NCBI GenBank assembly: GCA_047404195.1
Contig: JBDOIU010000003.1
Span: 1-64,000 of the forward strand
DNA from: JAJRRL01 sp047404195
GTDB taxonomy: Bacteria; Pseudomonadota; Gammaproteobacteria; JAJRRL01
Direction of reading: 5' to 3'
DNA: 64,000 nt
This document shows positions 1 to 7,745 of this stretch, piece after piece. The stretch's first letter is position 1. Each line of letters starts with the position of its first letter. A model generated the notes under the pieces. It was not told the origin of the DNA and did no database searches. It saw nothing but the letters and a program-made list of their open reading frames with translations. Position numbers and translations under genes: made by a program.

Positions 1-397
1 CAATGTCAAGACGACAAAACCTACGATAAGGTCGATCAGAAAGGGCTTGATATGTTTTTTGGGTGATGGTCTTAATGGTAGAGGGGCCTTTTAGATGATA
101 ACAGTGAGTACTTATGATATGTGGAAAACAAGGTTTAATCCGTAAATAGAGATAATGAATGAATAAACGATCCCAGAAACACCATAGCTGCGCCGTATTA
201 CCTGCCCAACGCAACTGCCTCATCGGCCCAAAAGGGTAGCTCCCCTGGTTCAATGAGGATATTTTGTTGGCAAGTTGTTCGTGTTCGGACCAAAATGCGC
301 GTATCGGATGATTAGCATGCACCAGATGAAAGCGCTTGCGTTGTTGCTGCAACCATTTTTGGATGACTACGTGACTTCTCCGTCCTTTGATAACCAC
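1..397 (-). CDS. Reverse-transcriptase-like protein, 5' part (runs off left edge)
   Basis: Reading the minus strand from a GTG at 397 gives an uninterrupted frame of about 132 codons to the window edge. An AAGGAG Shine-Dalgarno lies 8 bases upstream of the GTG. The protein has a basic N-terminus (QKWLQQQRKRFHLVHANHP), a middle segment with GNTAQLWCFWDRLFIHYL, and near the edge HLKGPSTIKTITQKTYQAL followed by RPYRRFCRLDI. The last part resembles the fingers/motif-A approach of bacterial RNA-directed DNA polymerases, in which a H-K-G segment precedes a D-I/V-x-x-Y-Y-x-S/A-I core. That core would lie just outside the window, so the catalytic YxDD motif cannot be checked. This recognition is by eye and moderate. 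The gene adjoins IS3 debris, which fits a mobile context. Confidence 0.5.
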   Translation of the reverse strand, partial: MVIKGRRSHVVIQKWLQQQRKRFHLVHANHPIRAFWSEHEQLANKISSLNQGSYPFGPMRQLRWAGNTAQLWCFWDRLFIHYLYLRIKPCFPHIISTHCYHLKGPSTIKTITQKTYQALSDRPYRRFCRLDI

Positions 398-621
398 CTG
401 GTATGCTCCTTATAGCTGGTCAGTAGGTTTTTTGTATGCAGTCTTTATCCTCCACAATAAACATTGACCTGTCAAGGCGTACTATCCTTAAATTGTTAGT
501 TTATTTTTCTCTTAAAAATATCTCTTTATACGTTAAAATATTCTGGTAATGTTCCCCTAAAACATACCGAGGCTGAAAGAGATTTTTCTGTTAAATTAAT
601 ATCTCAAGCGGATGGCTCTGT

Positions 622-830
622 ATGAAACGTAAACGATTGACTGAAGAACAAATCATAGTCATCTTGGCTGAAGGTGCTGCTGGTATTTAAACGTCGGCTC
701 TGTGTTTTGTAAGCATATTGTTGATGCAAGCACTTACTATTAGTGAAATTCAAAGTACGTCAACATGACTGCTGCTGAACTAAAGCAGCTTAAGAAGCTT
801 GAGTGAGAGAAGCTATACTTGAGACAGATA
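622..830 (+). pseudogene. Decayed IS3-family orfA transposase
   Basis: The ATG at 622 opens MKRKRLTEEQIIVILAEGAAG, the characteristic beginning of IS3-family (IS407-like) OrfA proteins, but a TAA stops it after 22 codons. Following sequence in shifted frames still reads as CKHIVDASTYY and then KYVNMTAAELKQLKKLE. These correspond to the CRKHGIS-type helix-turn-helix, the YYNWK segment and the start of the OrfA leucine zipper. Several frameshifts and stops show that it is dead. Sequence from about 840 to 930 (frame containing PRDFARVACKELG) may be a remnant of the orfB start, but I could not follow it further. No intact terminal repeats were found. Confidence 0.6.
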
Positions 831-936
831 GTTGCTATCTTGATTATAAACCACGTGATTTTGCGAGAGTGGCTTGTAAAGAGTTAGGGATGAATCTGGA
901 TGTGGCGTTATTGCAAAAGGGCCAGTTGACGAGAAG

Positions 937-957
937 GGCCTGACTGTGAGTCAGGCC
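937..957. repeat. Perfect 9-bp inverted repeat with 3-base loop
   Basis: The two arms GGCCTGACT and AGTCAGGCC flank GTG. The hairpin lies at the 3' end of the decayed IS3 region, just beyond the stop codon of the epimerase fusion gene on the other strand. No T-run follows on either strand, so it is not a canonical intrinsic terminator. It could be part of the old element or a rho-independent-like structure for the minus-strand gene. Confidence 0.5.
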
Positions 958-993
958 TACCACATCGCCTGGTTCAATCACGAGATCGTCTTG

Positions 994-2571
994 CTAGTCT
1001 ATCAATAAACCTGCCGGCTTAGACGGTCTGGTTGCTGTATCATCACCTGAAAACAGTGAGGGTCGCTGCATACTTTTTATGGTAGATTCGTGTTGTGAAG
1101 AATATGGGTGCTCTTCGAAGTACTTCAGTGCCTCTAGTCTTTTTTCCTTGCCAATACCTCTATAGTAGTCAATGGTGTGCTTCATTCCAGTATGCAAATC
1201 GGTCATGGCTTCCTTTTGTATATGTAAAACGGAAGAAGCAGGTTCAGGCGCTAGCATTTCGACAGGAATCTCTTGCTTCTCCCCAGGACGCATGGGTAGA
1301 TGCACAATTTTTGAGGTCGAGCGTGTAAGCTGTTTAATGAATTCTGCCATTTCATTGACCGTCATTCTCGTTGAAAGTCCAGTATCTCGAATCGTGGGAT
1401 CTGGCTTTTCCAAGAGTGTGTACTCGACACTTATTCTTGCTAGGTCTTCAGTGAATATTAAATCAACCGGTTGTTCTCCTGTGCCCCAGATTTCTATATC
1501 TCTTCCATGAAGAGCTTGCATGATCATTACTGGAACGGCCTTACGAATAGGATGTGTATGTTGACCTGGTCCATACGCATTTAGCCACCGTAGTATCTTG
1601 ACATTCAAGCCAAACTGCTCGCTATACATTTGAACAAACTTTTCACCACACTCCTTTGTTATTGAGTAGGTATTCAACCATGTATTGGGCTTGGTTGGGA
1701 AAAACAGTTTCTCAACGCCGAATTCTCTACATGATTCCAAGATGTTAAGCGTGCCAAGTATATTGACATTCACAGCATCAATTGTGCGGTTAATTAGCTC
1801 AGTTGTGCCGAGTAAACCGGCAAGATGAAACACCAGGTTCGTACCTTTAACTGCAGCCCTAACATCAGAAATATTTCTAATGTCCCCCTGAAAGTGCTGT
1901 ATGCACTTTCTGTTTTGTGGTGCACATGTGTCAAGCGTGCGAACCATGTACCCTTCAGAAATCAAATATCTAGAAAAAGCTCTACCTAAAAAACCACTGC
2001 CACCAGTTATTAGTGCTATTTTTTTCGATCGTAAGAGCGCCTCATAATCGACACCGGGGAGGCCATTATCAATCATTCTATCTAAGGATAGTGCTTCGTG
2101 TTGTCTTAGGGTATAAAGTTCATCAGCAGACTTAAAGTCTTGAGAGTTCGACGCATAAAACGACAAGCTCACATCTGGATAGAATTGATTAAAAATAAAC
2201 TTTGCCCTCTGTAAATGGAAATCTGATGTCACAACCATCATCTTTGTGATATTATGTTCTTTAACCAATGGAATAAGTAAACTGGCATCCTCGATGGTGT
2301 TAGAGCTCAGTATTTCTTCACTGAGGAGATTATCGAGTGCGCTGGAATTTAGTAACTTTTGTCTGAGATACTCTTTGGCATAGTGACAATGTGGTTTTGT
2401 TGTGGTGTTGAAATGTTCTCCGAATCCACCAGTGACAATCACAGCAGAATCAGGGTTATCTTGGAGGACCTCCAAGGATTTTTCAAGCCTGCTTCTTCCG
2501 ATTTCTAAAATATTTCCTTCCTGGTCATTGGGTGAGCCAAGGACCACAATTAGGCTTTCTAAGCTTTTCAT
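994..2571 (-). CDS. YdcF-like (DUF218) domain fused to NAD-dependent epimerase/dehydratase
   Basis: The protein is about 525 aa and has two joined domains. Residues 1-180 look like the DUF218/YdcF family: a hydrophobic strand LIVVLGSPND, VIVTGGFGEHF, SSNTIEDASL, and VVTSDFHLQRA, the segment that closes the family's active region. From about residue 190 an extended short-chain dehydrogenase follows, with a GGSGFLGRAF Rossmann motif, DIRN, FHLAG, and the YSITK catalytic Tyr-x-x-x-Lys. This is the pattern of sugar-nucleotide epimerases/dehydratases such as GalE or UDP-glucuronate decarboxylase. No good Shine-Dalgarno is visible for the ATG at 2571 or for a TTG at 2604, so the start is uncertain. 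The fusion suggests a cell-surface sugar role, but the substrate is unknown. It stands alone beside IS debris and may be acquired. Confidence 0.75.
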   Translation of the reverse strand: MKSLESLIVVLGSPNDQEGNILEIGRSRLEKSLEVLQDNPDSAVIVTGGFGEHFNTTTKPHCHYAKEYLRQKLLNSSALDNLLSEEILSSNTIEDASLLIPLVKEHNITKMMVVTSDFHLQRAKFIFNQFYPDVSLSFYASNSQDFKSADELYTLRQHEALSLDRMIDNGLPGVDYEALLRSKKIALITGGSGFLGRAFSRYLISEGYMVRTLDTCAPQNRKCIQHFQGDIRNISDVRAAVKGTNLVFHLAGLLGTTELINRTIDAVNVNILGTLNILESCREFGVEKLFFPTKPNTWLNTYSITKECGEKFVQMYSEQFGLNVKILRWLNAYGPGQHTHPIRKAVPVMIMQALHGRDIEIWGTGEQPVDLIFTEDLARISVEYTLLEKPDPTIRDTGLSTRMTVNEMAEFIKQLTRSTSKIVHLPMRPGEKQEIPVEMLAPEPASSVLHIQKEAMTDLHTGMKHTIDYYRGIGKEKRLEALKYFEEHPYSSQHESTIKSMQRPSLFSGDDTATRPSKPAGLLID

Positions 2572-2791
2572 TTTTGCTGCTATTGTTAATAGCCAAGGGT
2601 GCAAGACCCTTTGGGTGTTTACGTATTAATATCCCCTGGGACATTACAGTATTTAATTATATGTATTTTTATTATGACCTGTAGGGTATATAATACCTAT
2701 TTCGAGTGGACTTGCTGCTGTGCTAGATGTTTTAGCGTTTGATGTGGTTCAAACTCTTATTATTGGTGACAATGCTTTATGGCTACAAGCT

Positions 2792-3688
2792 TTACTTGCT
2801 GTCGACACTCTGTTTGCTGCGAAAATACTTCATGTAGGGGCTGTCGATAGGCAGCATCAATACGGTGTTTTTTCCGTGAAATACTTTGTCATATGAAAGC
2901 AAGCTGCGGTAAAAGTCATAGAACTCTGCATTTTGTTTGTATGCACGGTTATATGCTTGTGCAGCGTCGAGATCGCCCTTGGCACGCAGACGTTGTGCTT
3001 CGCGTTTCGCAGTTGCGAATGAAATTTGTGCCTTTCGGTCTGCTTTAGCCCTAATTTTTTCTGCCAGCGCGCGGCCTTGGTAGCGATATTGTGTCGCAAC
3101 CTTTTCACGCTCTGTTCTCATGCGCTGAAATACAGACTCTTGTACTTGCTGCAAGAGGTCAATGCCCTTGATGCGCATATCGACAACTTCGATGCCGAGG
3201 TTTTTAGCACTTTTATTCGCAGTTTCTTTGAGTATGTTCATGATATTTAGGCGTTCAGCAGATACGACATCACGTAATGAGCGTCTCCCAAAAGCAGCAC
3301 GCAAGGCATCATTACATTTTTGTTTGAGTAGCATGACAGCGCGTGATGAGTAGCCGCCAGTACGGGTGTAATAAAGAGGGATATCATTGATTCGCCACTT
3401 GCCATAATAATCAACCAGGAGGTATTTTTGTTGATCTGTGGGAATCTTAGATGTCTCGGCATCAAGATTTTTCAGTCTGACATCAATGCGCACAACATCC
3501 ACAACGAAAGGGATCTTAAAATGAAATCCAGGCTGGTATACGATGACTTGTCCTTGTTTGTTGCGTATCAGCTGACCGAGACGCAGCGTCATGGCGCGTT
3601 GCCCCTCATAGACGACAAATACAGAGGAGTACAAAACAATTAAAGCGATGATAATGATGGGTGTGAGAAATTTTGAGAGATGCTTCAT
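2792..3688 (-). CDS. hflC: HflC, SPFH/prohibitin-family FtsH modulator
   Basis: This 298-aa protein has a single N-terminal membrane segment (residues about 7-28, LTPIIIIALIVLYSSVFVVY), then an SPFH/band-7 domain and a long charged helix rich in Ala, Arg, Glu and Lys (AEKIRAKADRKAQISFATAKREAQ). HflC pairs with HflK in a large periplasm-exposed complex around the FtsH protease at the inner membrane. The start ATG overlaps the hflK stop (ATGA, 4-bp overlap), so the two are translationally coupled. A GAGAGG Shine-Dalgarno lies upstream. Length and order match the family. Confidence 0.93.
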   Translation of the reverse strand: MKHLSKFLTPIIIIALIVLYSSVFVVYEGQRAMTLRLGQLIRNKQGQVIVYQPGFHFKIPFVVDVVRIDVRLKNLDAETSKIPTDQQKYLLVDYYGKWRINDIPLYYTRTGGYSSRAVMLLKQKCNDALRAAFGRRSLRDVVSAERLNIMNILKETANKSAKNLGIEVVDMRIKGIDLLQQVQESVFQRMRTEREKVATQYRYQGRALAEKIRAKADRKAQISFATAKREAQRLRAKGDLDAAQAYNRAYKQNAEFYDFYRSLLSYDKVFHGKNTVLMLPIDSPYMKYFRSKQSVDSK

Positions 3689-4635
3689 GGTTTTTTCCTC
3701 TCTGGTTGTTGTCTTTGTAGTAAGCGGCCGATTGGGAGATAGGTCAAGTTTTGATTGCCTGATGTGGTAATAATGTTGCTGGTTTTGGTCAGTACACTGT
3801 CCATTGTATCTAAATACAATCGGGTCCTTGTAACCTTGGGTGACGACTGAAAGGCTTTAAGTAGTGCGTTATACCTCGCCACGGCTCCCTGGGCCTTTAA
3901 AGTAACTGTTTGGTAGTAGGACTTTGCATCTTGATCAACACGTGAAATACGTCCTTGTGTGCTGAGCATAATTTGACGTGCATAGGCATTGGCTTTGTTT
4001 TGAAAGCGTTGACTGTCTTCTCGCGCCTTGACAGCATCATTAAAAGCATCGCTGACTTCACTGGGTGGCTTGGTGGCTTGTAGGGTCACATCCATGACGA
4101 TGAGGCCAGAATGATATAGCTGCATGGTCTTTGTGAGTTGCTTCGCTACCCGATTGCGCAATGCCTCTCGGCCTGTGGTGAGGATGTCGTTCAGCGTCAT
4201 TTGCCCAACGACCTGTCTCAGGGCGCTCGAGGTGGCTTGTTGTAGTGTGTTTCGCGGATCAATGACATTGAATAAGTAATCTTTTGAATCGTTCACACGG
4301 TATTGCACAGCCACCGCAACAGAAACAATATTCTCATCTTCTGTCAGCATTTGTGATTGATATGGAAAGCTATCAATGCGCTGAATATTGACAACGTAGC
4401 GACGATATACAAATGGCGGAAACCAATGTGGACCAGGACCAACACTGCGCTCATAAGCGCCAAATCGCAGCATCACTGCTTGCTCAGCCGGTGAGACGAT
4501 GAAAAAACCGCCAATCAGCATCATGATGCCAAGGAATATCAGCACCACGGTTGTGATCAAACCGGTTTGGCTGCTATTTGCCATTTTTTCCTTGAATAGT
4601 TCGTGAATATTATCACGCTGGTCGTTATCGGACAT
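3685..4635 (-). CDS. hflK: HflK, SPFH/prohibitin-family FtsH modulator
   Basis: This protein is about 316 aa from the ATG at 4635, which has GGAGC ten bases upstream; a longer frame to 4674 has no better signal. It has an N-terminal cytoplasmic tail, a membrane segment at about residues 20-46, then a band-7 domain beginning with SPAEQAVMLRFG and containing GPHWFPPFVYRR. It is shorter than E. coli HflK (about 420 aa), mainly because the Gly-rich N-terminal tail and the C-terminal tail are reduced. It is the first gene of the hflK-hflC pair. hflX and hfq, often upstream in gammaproteobacteria, are absent; def lies upstream instead. Confidence 0.92.
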   Translation of the reverse strand: MSDNDQRDNIHELFKEKMANSSQTGLITTVVLIFLGIMMLIGGFFIVSPAEQAVMLRFGAYERSVGPGPHWFPPFVYRRYVVNIQRIDSFPYQSQMLTEDENIVSVAVAVQYRVNDSKDYLFNVIDPRNTLQQATSSALRQVVGQMTLNDILTTGREALRNRVAKQLTKTMQLYHSGLIVMDVTLQATKPPSEVSDAFNDAVKAREDSQRFQNKANAYARQIMLSTQGRISRVDQDAKSYYQTVTLKAQGAVARYNALLKAFQSSPKVTRTRLYLDTMDSVLTKTSNIITTSGNQNLTYLPIGRLLQRQQPERKKP

Positions 4636-4742
4636 GCTCAGCTCCATTTGACAGCACTTATTCGAGCCTATCAAACAACCTGCGTCAGCACAAGCAGCTT
4701 TTGACGGATGTTGCTGTCAGTGTCTGTCTCTGTTGTGTCTAC

Positions 4743-5261
4743 TTAGATGCGTTGTTGTTTGTGGAGTTTTTGTAAGCGCTTTTCTAGACGCTGTCTTTTG
4801 AGTGGTGAGACATGATCGATAAACAATGTGCCGTTCAAATGATCGAGCTCATGTTGAATGCATTTTGCCATGAATCCATCTGCTTCAAAAGTAGTAACAT
4901 TACCATACTGATCTGCAGCACGTACGGTGATTTCTGCGGCACGTTTGACCTTTTCATAAATGCCACCTGGTACAGACATACAGCCTTCACCAGTATTGGT
5001 TTCACCGCGTTTATCGATGATTTCAGCATTGATGAGGCACAGGGGTTCATTTTTCTTATCGGAGAAATCAATCACCGTGATGTGCATGGGTATATCGAAT
5101 GCCATTTGCGTGTTGGCTAGAGCGGCACAGTTATCAGCAGCATAGTGTGTCTCAAACATATCGTCGACTATTTTTCGTAGGGCGTCGTCGAATACAGTGA
5201 CTTTTTGGCCGATACGCTTTAAGCGTGGGTCAGGATACTGCAGAATGTCGATAATGGTCAT
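4743..5261 (-). CDS. def: Peptide deformylase
   Basis: This 172-aa protein removes the formyl group from nascent polypeptides. Motif 2 is present as GEGCMSVPG (metal-binding Cys) and motif 3 as QHELDHLNG (two metal-binding His and the catalytic Glu). Motif 1, normally G-h-G-h-A-A-x-Q, is altered to NCAALANTQ: the Gln is kept and the first glycines are lost. The N-terminus IDILQYPDPRLKRIGQKV is typical. The start has AAGG eight bases upstream. fmt, a frequent partner, is not adjacent. The altered motif 1 suggests a divergent, type-2-like or secondary deformylase, although overall length is normal. Confidence 0.92.
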   Translation of the reverse strand: MTIIDILQYPDPRLKRIGQKVTVFDDALRKIVDDMFETHYAADNCAALANTQMAFDIPMHITVIDFSDKKNEPLCLINAEIIDKRGETNTGEGCMSVPGGIYEKVKRAAEITVRAADQYGNVTTFEADGFMAKCIQHELDHLNGTLFIDHVSPLKRQRLEKRLQKLHKQQRI

Positions 5262-5292
5262 ACATAAGCCTTAGCAGATTGCGCACAGATAC

Positions 5293-5379
5293 TGGTGCCG
5301 AGAAGAGGACTCGAACCTCCACGGGGTTACCCCCACAAGCACCTGAAGCTTGCGTGTCTACCAATTCCACCACCTCGGC
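5293..5379 (-). tRNA. tRNA-Leu (anticodon CAG)
   Basis: The minus strand folds as a class II tRNA of 87 nt including an encoded CCA. The acceptor stem is GCCGAGG pairing with CCTCGGC-type bases. The D-arm reads GGAATTGGTAGACA and the anticodon loop TTCAGGT gives CAG. A long variable arm contains GGGGGTAACCCC, and the T-arm is GGTTCGAGTCC. It lies between def and ung, which are also on the minus strand. Confidence 0.95.
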
Positions 5380-5414
5380 ATGGTGACCACATTATACTCA
5401 GCACCATGTCCATG

Positions 5415-6095
5415 TCAAGCTTCCTTGAGCTGCCAATCGATGGGGGTCTGTCCCTGTTCGACTAAAAATGAATTACAGCGAGAGAAGGGCTTTGAGCCAA
5501 AGAATCCCCGATAGGCGGATAGCGGTGAAGGGTGGGCGCTCTCGATGATCAGGTGGCGCTTTTGCTGGATCAGTGTTTTCTTTTTGCGAGCGTGCCCACC
5601 CCAGAGCATGAACACCAGATTTTCTGGATGGTTGTCAAGTGCGCTGATGACTGTGTCAGTGAATGTCTGCCAGCCCAGTTGACTATGAGATGCTGCTTGG
5701 TGTGCTTCCACGCTCAGGCTGGTGTTGAGTAGCATGACACCCTGCGTTGCCCAAGCGCTTAGGTTACCGTGTTGAACAGCAGACAGTCCTAAGTCGTCTT
5801 GCAGCTCCTTAAAAATATTCATGAGTGAGGGAGGTGGCTTAATGCCTGCTGGTACAGAGAAAGACAATCCATGTGCCTGTTTTGGCCCGTGGTATGGATC
5901 TTGCCCAAGTATCACCACTTTGACGTTATTGAACGGTGTGAGCTTAAAGGCGTTGAACATGTCTTGTGTTTTGGGGTAGATAATCTTACCAGCGCGGCGT
6001 TCGGCGTTGATATGGCTTAAGATGGCTTCGAAATAGGCTTTCTGCTTTTCAGCCGCGAGCACATCCGTCCACGTGAGGGTGGTCGTTGAATTCAT
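5415..6095 (-). CDS. ung: Uracil-DNA glycosylase, family 1
   Basis: This 226-aa enzyme excises uracil from DNA to start base-excision repair. Diagnostic motifs are present: GQDPYHG (water-activating loop with the catalytic Asp), the GLSFSVP uracil-binding segment, LLNTSLSVE, VFMLWGG, and the C-terminal HPSPLSAYRGFFG with the catalytic His and minor-groove wedge. Length equals the E. coli enzyme. AAGGAAG precedes the ATG by 7-8 bases. It sits between rlpA and tRNA-Leu on the same strand. Confidence 0.97.
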   Translation of the reverse strand: MNSTTTLTWTDVLAAEKQKAYFEAILSHINAERRAGKIIYPKTQDMFNAFKLTPFNNVKVVILGQDPYHGPKQAHGLSFSVPAGIKPPPSLMNIFKELQDDLGLSAVQHGNLSAWATQGVMLLNTSLSVEAHQAASHSQLGWQTFTDTVISALDNHPENLVFMLWGGHARKKKTLIQQKRHLIIESAHPSPLSAYRGFFGSKPFSRCNSFLVEQGQTPIDWQLKEA

Positions 6096-6104
6096 TGGTC
6101 TTCC

Positions 6105-6821
6105 TTATGAGCAGGCAATGGTATCCGAGATACCTCGTGCTGCTAATTGTGCCCGTAGATGTTGGGCACCGTCAAGGCTTTGCTCCGGTCCAATGGATAC
6201 TCGGAATCGAACACCATGATCTGTGGTGATTCGTTGTACACGTGCTTGGCGCTGTGGAAATTCGCGTTTTAGCCAGGCTTGTTGCTGGATCGCGTTGGCA
6301 TGCTCAGCAAATGTTCCTGTCTGCCAGTAAATGGCTGCATGGCGTGTCGTATTTGCTGCTGGCCGTTGTGTTTTCAGTGCTGTGACCTCTACTTGAGCTG
6401 TACCGGGTCCAATCATGCGCAGTTTTTTAGCGGCAGCATACGACAGATCGATAATACGATTGGCATGAAAAGGGCCGCGATCATTGACGCGCACCACCAC
6501 GGAACGGCCATTACTCAAGTTGGTGACGCGTACACGTGTTGGCAGGGGTAGTTCAGGGCTGGCAGCCGTCATGGCATACATGTCATAACGCTCGCGTGTT
6601 GATGTGAGCTTGCCATGAAATTGAGGCCCGTACCACGATGCAATGCCGCGTTTATCGTAGCCATTTGCGGAGGCGAGTATGCGATACGTTTTGCCTTTCA
6701 CGCGATACAGTGGTGCATTACCGTAGTGGCCACTGGCTTTTTTTTGTTGCATTGGGAAATGGGACTGACAGCCACAGAGTAGGGTGATGGCGAAGCACAA
6801 GGCAGGGCATTTTTTAATCAT
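6105..6821 (-). CDS. rlpA: RlpA-family septal-ring lytic transglycosylase lipoprotein
   Basis: The start ATG at 6821 is chosen because GAGGAAG lies 7 bases upstream; the open frame extends further to 6884 without a signal. The 238-aa product begins MIKKCPALCFAITLLCGC, a lipoprotein signal with the lipidated Cys about residue 18. A double-psi beta-barrel follows (GIASWYGPQFHG, RVNDRGPF, DLSYAAAKKL) and then a C-terminal SPOR domain (about residues 160-238) that binds denuded septal peptidoglycan. It probably acts in glycan processing at the division site. It is divergently arranged with rlmB. Confidence 0.92.
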   Translation of the reverse strand: MIKKCPALCFAITLLCGCQSHFPMQQKKASGHYGNAPLYRVKGKTYRILASANGYDKRGIASWYGPQFHGKLTSTRERYDMYAMTAASPELPLPTRVRVTNLSNGRSVVVRVNDRGPFHANRIIDLSYAAAKKLRMIGPGTAQVEVTALKTQRPAANTTRHAAIYWQTGTFAEHANAIQQQAWLKREFPQRQARVQRITTDHGVRFRVSIGPEQSLDGAQHLRAQLAARGISDTIACS

Positions 6822-6905
6822 ATTTGTCTTCCTCGACACATATGCTGCGTAAGTAGAACACTTATGATAACGTATCTGAAGCATATTTTCGACAGCGGGG
6901 CTGAA

Positions 6906-7661
6906 ATGAGTGAATTAATGGCTGTTTATGGCGCACACACAGTGTCACAATTGCTGCAGACACAGCGCAAGCGTGTACAGCGTTTATGGCTGCTGGAGGG
7001 CAAGCTTTCTCCAGCACAGTCTGAGATACAATTGCTTGCGAAAAAGCATGGCATCACGGTGCAGCGTGCTAACCAGCAAAAGTTTCTGAGCGAAATCTCT
7101 GAGGATGCGGTGCACCAGGGCGTCATTGCTTTTTGTCATCCGCTGCCACACCTGCATGAAAAGGATTTGTCGACCTTGATTGAGCGCAAGCGTGCCACGG
7201 GTGAGCGTTTTTTGGCATTGATTTTGGATGGTGTGCAAGATCCACGTAATTTGGGTGCCTGTGTGCGTTCTGCTGCTGCGTATGCTGTGGATGTGGTGAT
7301 TGTGCCCAAAGATAAGTCTGCCAAAATGACTGCATCTGCTGAGAAAGTGGCTTGTGGCGGTGCTGCGCTGGTGCCGTTGCTGACCGTTACAAATTTAGCG
7401 CGCTGCATGCGTGTATTGCAAGCTGACGGCGTCTGGCTAGTCGGCTTGGATGGTAATACACAGCTTGCTATCCAGGATGTCGACTTGTGTCGCGACATCG
7501 CCCTTGTGATGGGTAGCGAAGGGCGTGGTATGCGTGCCTTGACCAGCAAAAACTGTGACCACATTGCGCAAATTCCGATGTCAGGGCACGTTTCAAGTTT
7601 GAACGTATCTGCGGCTGCGAGTATTGCACTATACGAGCATAAGCGACAAAATAGCTGTTAA
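6906..7661 (+). CDS. rlmB: 23S rRNA (guanosine-2'-O)-methyltransferase RlmB
   Basis: This protein is about 251 aa from the ATG at 6906, which follows a GGGG Shine-Dalgarno; the frame stays open back to 6864. It is a SpoU/TrmH-class methyltransferase with a trefoil-knot SAM site. An N-terminal substrate-binding domain includes GAHTVSQLL. Motif 1 is LDGVQDPRNLGACVRSAAA, motif 2 VMGSEGRGM, and motif 3 IPMSGHVSSLNVSAAASIALYE. It would methylate the 23S rRNA P-loop guanosine (G2251 in E. coli). It is a single gene, divergent from rlpA. Confidence 0.95.
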   Translation: MSELMAVYGAHTVSQLLQTQRKRVQRLWLLEGKLSPAQSEIQLLAKKHGITVQRANQQKFLSEISEDAVHQGVIAFCHPLPHLHEKDLSTLIERKRATGERFLALILDGVQDPRNLGACVRSAAAYAVDVVIVPKDKSAKMTASAEKVACGGAALVPLLTVTNLARCMRVLQADGVWLVGLDGNTQLAIQDVDLCRDIALVMGSEGRGMRALTSKNCDHIAQIPMSGHVSSLNVSAAASIALYEHKRQNSC

Positions 7662-7745
7662 GGGGGGCTCAAGGAAACCCGCCACATTACAGAGTATAAT
7701 CTGTGGTAATATTTTAAATGATTTACGCAAACCTAGGAGGGTTGT

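Noticed and set aside
1172..1510. 112-codon plus-strand frame within the epimerase gene
   Set aside because: Antisense to conserved SDR motifs; shadow.
7136..7564. 142-codon open frame on the minus strand opposite rlmB
   Set aside because: It lies fully antisense to conserved rlmB motifs, has no Shine-Dalgarno and no recognisable content; a shadow of biased codon use.
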